A stretch of 64,000 nt of DNA from Gemmatimonadota bacterium (GTDB lineage Bacteria; Latescibacterota; UBA2968; GCA-2709665). Position 1 is the stretch's first letter. Every line of letters starts with the position of its first letter. Positions 34,071 to 45,600 of the stretch are shown one piece after another. Below the pieces are notes generated by a model. That model did no database searches and was not told the DNA's origin. It saw nothing but the letters and a program-made list of their open reading frames with translations. Both the position numbers and the translations under genes were made by a program. The stretch spans positions 110,989 through 174,988 of the forward strand of contig JAPPFJ010000024.1 of assembly GCA_028877215.1 (NCBI GenBank). The letters are read 5' to 3'.

Positions 34071-35117
34071 TCAGATTAGCGAATGAATCTCGAGGAATTC
34101 GCGCATCGCCTCGACGCATTCCGCGGGTTGTTCCAATTGCAGGAGGTGGGTCGTTTCAGGGAGGAAATCGTAGTCGACGGTGACGATATCGCTGAGATCG
34201 AGCGTCGGCAGATAGGAAAAAGGAAGAGTGGGATCTGCGCCGATGACCTTCAGTGGGCAACGGAATTTCGGAAAGTCAACGAGCACGGCAAACGTGGCGG
34301 CGTAGTCGACGATCTGCGCTTCGTATTCCCGGGGACACCTGAGTTCGAAACCTTGCCCGTTCGAGCATCTGCGAAGGGTCGTTCTCGCCACAAGCTCGAA
34401 GACGCCCGGCACAACGCGCTGGAAGGTCGGCAGGTAGGGGAGTACGTCCGCGAATTCCTGCCTGGCTTCGAAATGGTTCGCGCGGCGCCGCGTCATTGCG
34501 GCTACGCGTTCAGCCGCGGCATCGAATTCTTCGTAACTGGCTCCGTGCTTGCACAGTGGAGGGTCGAACAGAACGCATGCGGAGAATCCGCTGCCTCTGG
34601 CGGACGAGAGTAGCGTGGTCAGGGCGGAAACCGAATGGAATACGCCTATTCTCGGTTTTTTTTCGAATTGCCGGTCGATTGCTTCGAGAATACGGTCGTG
34701 ATCATTGACGAACGTCGGGACGCTATGTTCATGAATGGAACTGACCGGGTTCCAGCCGTGGTTCCTGAGGTCGTAGACCATCACGTCGAAATCGTCCGTC
34801 AGCAGAGACCAGAACGGATAATAGAGATCGATCGCGAGACCGTTGCCATGACTCAATACGAGACGTGGACCCTCAGGGTTTCCATGACGCCGCAACGTGA
34901 TGCGGGTGTTGTCGTCCACGAGGACGTCAATCGTGGCATGCGGCTCGGGGATTTCCCATATCGTTTCCGGGCGCGTGGACAAATGGCAGATCTCTCCAGG
35001 AAATCGTTTCAACGATGCGGTGGCCGCGGGATCTGACGGCGCCGCATTGAATTCCCTTAGAAGCTGTTTTAAAATTACCGGTGAGTTCCCGAGCGCGAGC
35101 GAAAATGTGGCGGCCAA
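34071..35117 (-). CDS. Alpha/beta hydrolase-fold protein, start uncertain
   Basis: The ORF is 348 residues. LVLSHGNGLAIDLYYPFWSLLTDDFDVMVYDLRNHGWNP is the oxyanion-hole region, GVFHSVSALTTLLSS the nucleophile elbow (HSVSA instead of the usual GxSxG end), and DFLPETTHLLQLEQP the catalytic His. The first 25 or so residues (MAATFSLALGNSPVILKQLL) are encoded by the R2 repeat and have no ribosome binding site, so the true start is probably later; a TTG at 35012 or GTG at 34919 are candidates. Substrate unknown. It is the first gene before rhodanese and surE. Confidence 0.75.
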   Translation of the reverse strand: MAATFSLALGNSPVILKQLLREFNAAPSDPAATASLKRFPGEICHLSTRPETIWEIPEPHATIDVLVDDNTRITLRRHGNPEGPRLVLSHGNGLAIDLYYPFWSLLTDDFDVMVYDLRNHGWNPVSSIHEHSVPTFVNDHDRILEAIDRQFEKKPRIGVFHSVSALTTLLSSARGSGFSACVLFDPPLCKHGASYEEFDAAAERVAAMTRRRANHFEARQEFADVLPYLPTFQRVVPGVFELVARTTLRRCSNGQGFELRCPREYEAQIVDYAATFAVLVDFPKFRCPLKVIGADPTLPFSYLPTLDLSDIVTVDYDFLPETTHLLQLEQPAECVEAMREFLEIHSLI

Positions 35118-35223
35118 GGCGGGTGAAGCTGCCCATATCTAAGGATACGGGTGGCTTTGACCAACGCGGGCCGACGCTTTTGCAGCCGCGCGAAGACCGC
35201 TGGGAGTTTTAAAACAGCTTCTT
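35059..35223 (-). repeat. R2 dispersed repeat, full copy 3
   Basis: A 165-base element with terminal inverted repeats AGAAGCTGTTTTAAAA at both ends (one inverted), the best preserved copy. It matches copy 1 over the CAGCGGTCTTCGCGCGGCTGCAAAAGCG, GCGTTGGTCAAA-CCACCCGTAT and TCGGGAACTCACCGGTAATTTTAAAAC blocks. It separates the ACP gene from the hydrolase gene and overlaps the 5' end of the hydrolase ORF. Confidence 0.88.
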
Positions 35224-35297
35224 AAATTCAATGTGGCCCCGGATTGGAATCCGGGGCCAGTCGTCAATCAGTGAACGCGCTCCAGTTGGGAATCGTC

Positions 35298-35537
35298 TCA
35301 CCCTGCATTCAGGCGATCGACCAGTTCCCGGACGCTCTTGACCTCTCCACAATCTTCAAGAGAAAATTTTACATCGAATTCCTGCGCGACCAGTTTCGCG
35401 AACGCCACGAGGTCTACGGACGAGATACCAGCCTCCATGAGGCTGATATTCAGATCATCCGGCAGGGCGATCGGCTGGCCGTCCACTTCGAGATTTTCCG
35501 CGATGAGCTTTCTGAGACGATCTTCCGTTGAAGCCAT
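35298..35537 (-). CDS. Stand-alone acyl carrier protein
   Basis: A 79-residue ACP. The phosphopantetheine attachment serine is in LMEAGISSVDLVAFAKLVAQEFDV, and the flanking helices are of normal length. It lies 90 bases after the end of the PKS reading frame on the same strand and so is probably part of the PKS operon, serving the terminal KS whose own AT and ACP are missing or dead. It is not the fatty-acid AcpP type by sequence (no DSLDxVE). Confidence 0.88.
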   Translation of the reverse strand: MASTEDRLRKLIAENLEVDGQPIALPDDLNISLMEAGISSVDLVAFAKLVAQEFDVKFSLEDCGEVKSVRELVDRLNAG

Positions 35538-35627
35538 AGCTGCGACCCTTTCATATAGGTAATCGGTTTGAACGGACCGGTAAGATAGCGATCATCGGAT
35601 GTCAAGTCAACAGGTTTTGTTGCTGGC

Positions 35628-36674
35628 TTATGTAGAACGGTTGTTCGCTTCGATCCAGTGACGGCGGCGCTGGAACGGATAGGACGGGAGCGAGATGCGG
35701 CGACGGGATTCGCCCGCGAACAACCCCTTGAACGAAACCGCTTGTCCCGTCTCGAAAACACGCGCGAACGCCTCCGTGATACCGCCGTCATTTGCGTCCG
35801 TGTTTTCGTCTGCTGCAAATCCCAGGCTGTCAATCACATCCGGCGCCTCGCCGCCCTTCGAGATGGTCGGCCAGGCTTGAACGATTTCGGGACCGGGCAA
35901 TGCCGCGGGGCCGATCCCCACGACAACCTGTACGCCCAGCTCGGCCAACGTGTCGATGCAATTTCGGAACGGCACCGGCTCATCGACCTGGCGTTGCCAG
36001 TACTCCGCATCCCCGGCCTCGTCAGATGTAATCAACCTCCCGGTGACGTGGCTGATCAGGTCGACCGAAGGCGTTTTGGCCGTGACGTCCAGGGATCCGT
36101 TGGCGGCGCGGGCGGCCGAAAACCCCAATCCCTCCTCCAGGCTGAAGACCCCCGCGGCCTGTGCTGCCGCAAGCTCGCCGGTGTCTCGTCCAACGACCAC
36201 GTTCGGCCGGATTCCCACGCTGGACCATAGCGCCGTAAGCGCGCATTCCAGCGCATAGGCGGTCGGCTGCGCCCACGCGGGATCGTCCAGCAGGCCCTCC
36301 GATCCGGCGCGCCCGAACACAATGTCCAGGAGCGAGTCGCCCCGAATTTCGCCAAAGGCCACCTCGCAGCGATCCAGTACCGCACGAACCACGGGCTCCG
36401 TTTCGTACAGCGCCAGGACCACGTCGGCACGATGGCGGGCATCTCCGGAATATGCGAATGCAACCTTGCCAGCCGCCGCCCGGCCCGGCGATCCGGCAGC
36501 TTCCGCCACCGTCTTCAGGCCGTCCCGCAACGACCGGGCGTCGCTGAAAACCACGCCCGCCCTGTAGTCCAGATGGCTCCGGCATGTCCCCGCGGTCCAG
36601 GCCATATCCGCGAGCACGTCCTGCAGCGCTTCTTCGGAAGCCGTCTCTGCAGCCCTGTCGTCGAGCCAGTCGAC
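35628..36674 (-). pseudogene. Distal PKS segment after an in-frame amber codon: dead AT
   Basis: This stretch continues the PKS frame exactly after the TAG at 36675-36677 and stays open for 348 codons. Compared with the first AT of the same gene, GHSIGE is replaced by GRDTGE (no nucleophile serine), the QGSQ loop is replaced by GDARHR, and about 120 residues containing the second catalytic His (AFHS) are deleted. The usual post-AT linker (LPSYPFQRRRHWIE) is intact. A GTG at 36617 could restart translation, but no good ribosome binding site is seen. It is either a decaying module or a structural AT remnant. Confidence 0.8.
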
Positions 36675-39600
36675 CTACCGCCCCGCCAGGTCAATCAGCG
36701 CGCCACCCGCCTTCCCGGAAAGCGGAAGGAAACGCGTCTTCCGCGGTTGACACACGTTGTTCTCCGGGACCGCCAGGTCCGCGATCGGCTCCGGCAGTGA
36801 TACGTCGACGAAGCGTGCGGCGCCCGCGGGGACGAGGTTCGCATCATTGCGTGAAGCGTCCTCCGATGCGTAACCTTCCACCACGACGTGGGCGTTCGTG
36901 CCCGAAACGCCGAAGGCGCTCACCCCTGCTCGCGGCGGTCGATCGGTGTTGGCCGGCCAGTCGGTGTTAGCCGACACCACGCGCACCGGCAGGCTGTCCC
37001 AGTCCACGTGCGGGCTCGGTTCGCTGAAATGCAGGTTCCGGGGAATCACACCGCGTTTCATCGCCAGGACGGTTTTGACAAGGCTCGCAACCCCCGCAGC
37101 GGGCTCGAGATGGCCGATGTTGGTCTTCACCGAACCCACCAGCAACGGCCGTTCGGCGTCACGTTCCCTGCCGTAGACCGCCGCCGCGGCGTGAATCTCG
37201 ATCGGGTCGCCGAACCCCGATCCAGCCCCGTGCGCCTCCAGATAATCCACCTCCGAAGGGTCGACGTTCCCGCGCGCAAGGGCGGACTCGATGACCCGCT
37301 CCTGCGCGGGGCCGTTCGGGACAGTCGGGCCGGCGCTCGCTCCGTTCTGGTTCACCGCCGAACCGCGAATAACGCCCCAGATGCGGTCACCGTCGGCCTC
37401 GGCCCGGCCAAGCCGTTTGAGAACGACCATACCACAGCCTTCGGCTCGCACGAATCCGTCCGCGGATGCATCGAATGCCCTGCACCGCCCGCTTGGCGAC
37501 AACATCCCCAAATCTGCCATTTCTCTCGTCAGATCAGGCGAAAGAGCGGCGTGGGAGCCTCCAACAAGCGCCATGTCCACTTCGCCCGCCCGCAGGGCAG
37601 CGACCGCGTAATGTACCGCAACAAGTGATGACGCACAGTTGAGCTCCACCGGGATTGTGGGGCCCTCCAGTCCCAGTACGAAGGAAAGACGTCCGACGGC
37701 CATGCTGGCGGCGGTATTCAGATAGCTGACACCGTAGTCATCGCTGGACATCAGAGCCCGGTATTCGCTGGTGGAAATACCCGCATACACTCCCGTGAGG
37801 GTGCCCCGCAACCGATCCGGATCCATCCCCGCGTCCTCAAGCGCCTGCCAGCTCGTTTCCAGCAGCATCCGCTGACGAGGATCCATCGTGCGCGCTTCGA
37901 TCGGCGTAATCCGAAAGAACCTCGAGTCGAATCGATCGATCTCATCCACGAATCCGCCCTGCCGGTACGCGGCGTACTCGACAGGAAGGTCTTTGGCGAA
38001 GCCGCCCCAGGCACCGGAGTCCCCGCGTCCGTCCGTCACCGCGTCTTCGCCCGCTTCGAGGCCGCGCCAGAATGCGTCGAGATCGGGTGCGCCGGGGAAC
38101 CGGCACGCCATACCCACGATCGCAATGCCGTCTTCCTCCTTTTCCTGTCGCACGACCGGCTGAGGCTCCGGCTCGGGTTCTTCCTCGGCGACCGGTTCAC
38201 CGCTGACCTCGCCCAGCTCTCCTGCCAGATGACGCGCGAGACTGGCGATGTCCGGGTAGTCGAATACCACGGTATTGGGTACGACGTACTGGTCGGCAAA
38301 TGCCCGGTTCAGGCGGTTTCGCAGCTCTACGGCCATAAGCGAGTCCATACCGAGATCGAAAAATCCCACCGAAGGCTCCGGCGCCGCAGGAAGCCTGAGC
38401 ACCGCCTGCACCTCCTGCTGCAGGAACGACACGAGCAACTCCTCCGGCGCCGCGGGGGCTCCACGCAGCCGGGACATCAGGTCCTCAGGAGACGCAGCCG
38501 TGCCGGCCTCGTCATCCGTTGTCGCGGAAAGCAGATCATCGAGAAAGGGCGGGCGGTCCTGGACAGCCTCCTCGAACACGGACCAGTCCATCGACATCAC
38601 TACCGAATTCGTAACGTCCTGGCGTACTAACTGGTCGAACGCCCGCATACCCTGCTGCGGGGTGAACCAGCGCCCGCCGAGCGCCGACCGCTGCCGGTCG
38701 ATCCGTTCCCGCTGTTCCGCGGCCTCGCCGATTTCCGACCACGCCCCCCAGGCGATGGCCTGTCCGGGGAGTCCCAGCGCGCGGCGATGACCGGCGAGCT
38801 GATCCAGAAACGCGTTTGCCGAAGCGTGGTTCGCCTGGCCGGGATTTCCCATGACGCCGACCCGGCTGGAGAACAACACGAACATATCCAGATCGCGGTC
38901 CGCCGTTGCCCGATGCAGGTGCCAGGCGCCGAGGACCTTCGGCCAGAGCACCGTTTCGAATCGGTCCCAGGTCTGGTTGGTCAGTGCGCCGTCGGAGAGC
39001 ACACCCACGCTGTGGATCACGCCTCCGAGCGGTGGGAGTGTCGCATCCATCCTCTCAAGCATCTCGTCAATTGCGGCGGCGTCCGTGACGTCCGCCAGTT
39101 CTACCTGCACCGTAGCGCCGCCGTCACGCAGCCTGCGAATCGCTTCCTCGGCCTCGTCATCGGGCGCCCGGCGTCCGTTCAACACGATGGCGCCTGCGCC
39201 GCGGTCTGCCAGCCAGGCCGCGACGGCGCATCCGATTCCGCCCAGACCACCCGTAACGAGATAGGTCCGGTCCTGGCGCAACCTGCCGTTCTGCACGGGC
39301 GGCGTTGTTACGACGATTTTCCCGAGGTGGCGTGCGGCGCGCATGAAGCTCAGGGCGGCTCCGGCCTCGGCGAGCGGCCACCTGCTGTGGGTAATCGCTT
39401 TGAGTTCTCCGGACGAAAGGCGAGCCATTACATCCCGGAGGACCCTTCCCACCCATTCGGGGTCGGTCTTTTTCATCACGTCCAGTTCAAGGATGTGGTA
39501 AGGCACGTCCGGGCGCACCGCGGCCATCTCGTCCTCGCTCAGAATGTCCCGTCTGGCCATTTCCACGAAGCGTCCGCCGCGCCTGAGGCAGGAAAGGCTC

Positions 39601-42600
39601 GCATCGATGAAGCCTTCTCCGGTAAGGCTGTTCAGTACCACGTCCACACCCTCGCCGTCCGTGGCCTCCAGGATTTCCCGGCCGAAGTTCGTCGTGCGGC
39701 TGTCGAAAATGTGTTTCACCCCCAGCGATCGGAGATACGCTTGCTTGGGCGCGCTGGCGGTGGCGAAGACCTCCGCTCCCGCGGCCTGCACCAGCTGGAT
39801 GGCAGCCAGTCCGACGCCGCCTGCCCCCGCGTGAATCAGAACCCGTTCGCCGGCCTCAAGACCGGAGAACTCGAATGACAACGCCGCGGACACGAACGCG
39901 CTCGGTACCGTGGCAAGTCCGGAGACCGAGTATCCCGATGGCGCGGGCGCCACCAGTTGCTCGTGCGTGACCATCTGCTGACCGAATGCACCGAAACCCA
40001 ATCCGACCACGTGGTCGCCCACCGAAACGGTTGATACTTCGGCGCCGACCTCGAGGACGTGGCCGCACATTTCCCTGCCAAGGTTTCCCTCTTCGATAAA
40101 GCCGAGCGACCGAAAGACATCCCAGAAATTGAGCCCGGCCGCTTCCACCTCAACGCGAACTTCCCACGGCTCGAGAGACCGTGCGGGCAGCGGGAGGACC
40201 TGCGGCCGGTCGAATACGCCGGTCGGATCCGGAGCCAGCACCCAATCCGACGCCTCGGGAAGCGACAGCCGCTCCCCTTCGGTTCCGGCCTGAACCAGGC
40301 GCGCCACCTGACGGCGGCCGGACCGATACGCGATGTGATTTTCGGAATCCGGATAGAGAAGCTCGTTCGCGAGATCGGGCGCGGGCGCCATCTCGCCCGG
40401 GTCCAGGTCGATCATCCGCGGCTGGAGATCAGCCGCTTCACGGGCTACGGCCTTGCCGAAGCCCCACAGCGTTGCGCCGACGAGTTCTCCGCCCCGCTCG
40501 CGTTCCAGTACCTGGGCGCCCCGTGTGATCAGCCAGACTCCGTTTTCCGGAACGACGTCGGCGTCGGCGATGCCCTGCACGAGCGCCAGCGCGCTCGCGC
40601 CCGCCCGCTTCACGTCCTCCGCCATCTCCCGGGTTGTGGCCTGTTCCCCGTGGCCGTCCAGTCCCGCGAGATGCACGACGCCGCGCAGCGGCACTCCGTC
40701 AGGCAGATCTGTCAGAAGCGCGGACCAGGACTCTCGACAATCTGTTTCCACGCTGGCGTTGAAGACACCCGCGACGTCGCCCGCGGGCTCTTTGTCGTCC
40801 CGCGTTTCTCTGCCGGCAAGCATGACTGTCTGGTCCCGCGCGGCCAATTCGGCTGCCATTCTCGACGCGGAACCTCCCTGGTCCGCGGCCAGAACCCAGA
40901 CGCCGGGAGCCTCGGCCACTTTCGCCGGACCCTGCGCCACGATGACACCCTTGTCGAGCGTCCGGGACGTGTCGGACTCGTCCGCCCCCAGGACTTCAAC
41001 GCCTTCGAATCCTGCTCCGCCCAGGGCATAGCGCCAGACCGGGGGACCGGCGAGGGCGTGGTGGGGACGGTAGTCGTCGGCGAACCGCCACCAGCCGTCC
41101 AGCTGTCCGAAGGTCAGGTCCATCCATCCCAGCCCGCTGAGGTTTTCGAGTGCGATCAGGTGCCCTGACGGCGCGAGAAGGTCCCGGCAGTGGGCCAGCG
41201 TCTCGCTCAGGTACCGCGTCGCGTGCAGCACGTTGGATGCGATCAGCAGGTCGTAACCGTGGGCGTCGAAGCCCTGCTCAACCGGGTCCTTTTCGATATC
41301 CAGCGGACGGTACTCGATGCAGCCGCCGCCGTCGCCGAACCTCGCTTCCGCCTCGGAAAAGAAGCCCGCGGAGATATCCGTATACATGTAGTCGAACTGC
41401 CCATCGGGAAGTTCCGGAAGTACGGAAGCGGTCGCCGATCCGGTTCCCGCTCCGACCTCGATGACTCTCAGGCGCCGGCCTTCGGGCAACGCAGCCACCA
41501 GCGCCCGGACCGCATCCGCCAGCATCCGGTTCGCAGCGCGTGCGACCGGCGCCTTCAGATACAGATCGGCCGCTGTCGGTTCACCGCTGCTGAACAGAAG
41601 TGTCAGCGGATCTTCACGACCGCGAAGCACCTCCGCCAGGGCGTTGCCGGAACGCCTGAACAGGCCGGTCTCGATCTGGCCGTCGGGGTGCAGGTCGACC
41701 ATGCGTGAAGCGAACTCCTCGAGGTCGGCTGGCAGGCCTTCGGGGAGCGGATCACCAGGCCCCACGACCACAGTAAATCCGTCGCCCGCTTCCTCCACGA
41801 CCCCCGACCTGGCGAGCATCTCGAACAGCCGCCGAAAGAGGCGGCTGTGCTCCGGAAGGACGTCCAATTCGTCCCGCAACACCTCCGGATCGACGGTTTC
41901 TCCTGCCTGCCGCCGCCACCCCAGCTCTTCCAGCGTCGCGAGCGCGCGGGACCGCGACCACCGTTCCAGGTCCGCCAGCAAGGCGTCCCGGTCATCGGGA
42001 TCGACTCCGGCGTCCCTGAGATATCCGGCGAACGTCTGTGACCCTGACGCGACGGTCGCCGGGGTCGGGAAGAAACCCGCGGACGTTATTCCGGCAGGAA
42101 GGTCGCAATCGCGCCAGACGACCTCGTACAGGAGGTCTTTGACGCCTTCGACCGCGGCGAGCAGCGCTTCCTGCGTGGCCCGTTTTACCGTGTACCCGCT
42201 CAGGCGGCCAAGATGCGCACCGTTCGGGTCGTAAATGTCAATCTCACCGCTGAGCACCTCAGGGGGCTCACCGGCCGCGGCTTCCGCCTCGCTGGATGCT
42301 TCGCTGAGCCGCACGTGACAAACAACCCGGTCCGGCAGCGTTCCCGCCAGCCAGAGCCGCTCCCACGCGAACGGCAGATACGCGGCTCCGCCCTCATTGC
42401 CTGCCAGATTGCGCGCCGCGCCCACAACCTGGAAGCAGCCGTCCAGTACGAGCGGATGGACATCCAGACCATGCCCTGAAAGCGACTCCGGAAGAGACAC
42501 CTCGCCCAGCGCCTCGCCCGGACGCGACCAGACCCTGCCAAGCGTACGGAAGAACGGTCCGAGGTCGACGCCGGTACTCGCCCTGTGGCGGTAGTAGTCC

Positions 42601-45600
42601 GTCACGTCCATGGGCGAAAGCAGGTTCTTCACGCTTTCGAGATCGATTCGCCCGACAGGATCGGGAGCCGGAGCTCCCGGCGCAAGAACGCCCTCCACGT
42701 GGACGGTCCAGTCTCCTTCGCCGCCTCTGCTGAAGATCTGGACACCGCGCGGTGAACCCGGTTCGCGGGTATCGAGCCCGACCTGCATCCTCCTGCCCGC
42801 TTCACCCGCGCCGTCTTCGTCCTCTTCGAAAACCAGGGCATTGTGCAACTGGAAGTTCTCCACGACCACGGGACCTGCTTCCTCAAGGCGAGACGCGGCA
42901 CAGGCCATCGCGCCGTAGAGCGCGCCGGGCGCGACGATCCTGCCGAATACCTTGTGATCGTTCAACCAGGCCGGGTCCGACGGAAACACTTCCGTCTCGA
43001 AGGTAACCTCTCCACGCGCGGATTCGTGCCGGACGCCAAGCAGCGGATGGCCGGCTCCGCCGGCCCGTCGTCTCGGAGGCTGGATCCAGTGTCGACGGCG
43101 CTGAAACGGATAGCTGGGCAGAGAGACCCGTCGGCGGTTCTCCCCCGCGAAGAGCCCGGCGAAGCCAACCGGGAGTCCCGCCTCGTATGCCTCTGCCACT
43201 GCCGCTACGAAACCATCGGCATTCCGGGCCTCCGCAGCGCCGTCCGAAGGCGGGCAGAGGCTGGACAGCACCACCGGCGCCGGTGTTTCCGGCGATTCCG
43301 GCCAGGACGCGGCCGCCAACGGAGCGAGTACAGACCGCGGACCGATCTCCAGCACCACGTCGACGCCCTGATCCGCCAGCGTCTTCACGCCCTGGGCGAA
43401 CGCCACCGCCTCCCGTGCGTGCCTGCGCCAATAAGCGCCGCCCTGAGTCTGCCCCGGTTCTACGGCCAGCCCCGTCAGGTTGCTGACAACGGTAAGTGAG
43501 GGAGACCGGATCTCCAGGCTGTTGAGGAAGCTCTCCAGTTCGTCAAGAATGGGCTCAACGAGGGCGCTGTGGAACGCCTTGGTCGTGTTCAACCGCCTGA
43601 CTCTCACGCCTGCCGTGGCGAATTGATTCGAGATCGCCTCGATGCCCGCTGTTGGACCACTGACAACCTGGTGGGTACCGTTGTAGCCCGAGATGCTCAA
43701 CCCGGCATCCTGAGATGTCGCGTTCACGACTTCCTCGACGCGATCGGCGGGCGCAAATACGGCGGCCATGCTTCCCGGTTCCATCTTCGACATCAACGCG
43801 CCGCGTACCGCTGCGAACCGCATTCCGTCCTCCAGGCTGAATACCCCCGCCGCCTGCGACGCCGCGAGTTCCCCGATGCTGTGTCCCAGAACGACGTCGG
43901 GACGGATACCGACGCTCGACCAGAGCGCCGTCAGCGCGCATTCCAGCGCGTAGAGAGCCGGTTGCTCCCAGGCCGTGTCGCCGAGTTCCCCCTCGCTTCC
44001 GACGTTTCCGAACATCACGTCCAGCAGCGAGGCTCCCCGTTCTTCAAGAATCACCGCCTCGCAGCGGTCCATCACCGCCCTCGCGACCGGCTCGGTCTCG
44101 TACAGTCCCCGTCCCATGCCTGCCCACTGGCTCCCCTGTCCCGTGTAGGCGAACGCCACTCGGGCGCGGGTCCGCGAGAAGGAGCCCAGGTTTCCCTCCC
44201 GGACTTCCCCAAGCCGATTTCGCAACGATTCAAAGTCCTGGAAGACGACGCCGGCGCGGTGGTCGAAGTGGCTCCGGCCCACGCCCGCGGTCCAGGCCAT
44301 GTCCGCCAGTATCTCACTTTCGTCGGAGGAGATTTCGTCAGCGCCTTCCCCCAGCCGCGAGAGGTAACGCCCGGCAAGATCGCACAGCGCACCATCGGAT
44401 TTTCCCGATAGCGGAAGCAGGCGGACCCGGCGCGGTTGGACTTTCCGTTCCGCGATCGGGAGATCCCCCACCGCTGCCGGCAGTGAGACCGCCACGGGCA
44501 TCGCGGCACCGGCAGTCCCTGGTATTCCGGCGGCGTCCGGCGCACGGTATTCCTCCATTACGATATGGGCGTTGGTCCCGGATATGCCGAAGGAGTTAAC
44601 ACCGGCGAGTCGGGTACTCCCCGGACGGCGCGGCCAGTCCATCATCGACGACGTCACCCGCAGGGGCAGCCGGTCCCAGTCCACGCTCGGATTGGGATCC
44701 CGGAAGTGGAGGTGCTTCGGGATCACGCCCCGATTCAGTACGAGTGCGGTCTTGATCACACCTGCTACGCCGGCGGCCGACTCCAGGTGGCCGATATTGG
44801 TTTTCACGGATCCGATGAGGAGCGGCCGGTCGGTCTTTCGTCCACGCCCGTAGACACTCGCCACGGCATCGATCTCGATAGGGTCGCCGACGGTGGTTCC
44901 CGTCCCGTGCGCCTCGAGGTAATCCACGTCCAGCGGGGAGACGCCGCCCTCGGACAATGCGGTTTCGATCACCTCTTCGAGCGCAGGCGTGTTCGGCACC
45001 GTCAGCCCCGTGCTGGCCCCGCCATGGTTCACCGCCGAGCCCCGGATGACCGCCCAGATCCGGTCCCCGTCCGCCTCAGCCTCGCTCAGCCGCTTCAGCA
45101 CGACGACCCCGCAGCCCTCGCCGCGCACGTAGCCGTTTGCCGAGGCGTCAAAGGTCTTGCATTGCCCGTCCGGAGACAGCATCATCGCCTCCGCGCGCAA
45201 TTCGTAGATGCGACCGTTCAGTATCGCCTGCACGCCGCCGGCGATGGCCAGATCGGCTTTGCCCTGCTGCAGGTCCGCCACTGCGTCATTGACCGATACC
45301 ATGGACGACGCGCACGCGGCGTCGACCGCCTTGGCCGGACCCCTGAGCCCCAGTACGAACGAGACCCGGCCGCTGGCGCCGTTCAGGTTCGTGCCGCTGA
45401 GGGCATAGAGACAGCCGGCAGCTTCGGCGGGCTTGATCGAGTCCACCACCAGCATTCGGTATTCGTCGTTGCTGATCCCCGTGTAAACGCCCGTGCGGGT
45501 CTCTCTCAACCCCTCCGGATCGATTCCGGCGTCTTCAAGCGCCTCCCAGCTCGTCTCCAGCATCATTCGCTGTTGCGGATCCAGAAACTCCGCTTCCACG

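Noticed and set aside
36675-36677. Reassignment of TAG to an amino acid in this organism
   Set aside because: TAG ends several intact genes in the window (atpH, the barrel-like gene, the DUF1828 partner), so general recoding is ruled out; local readthrough remains possible.
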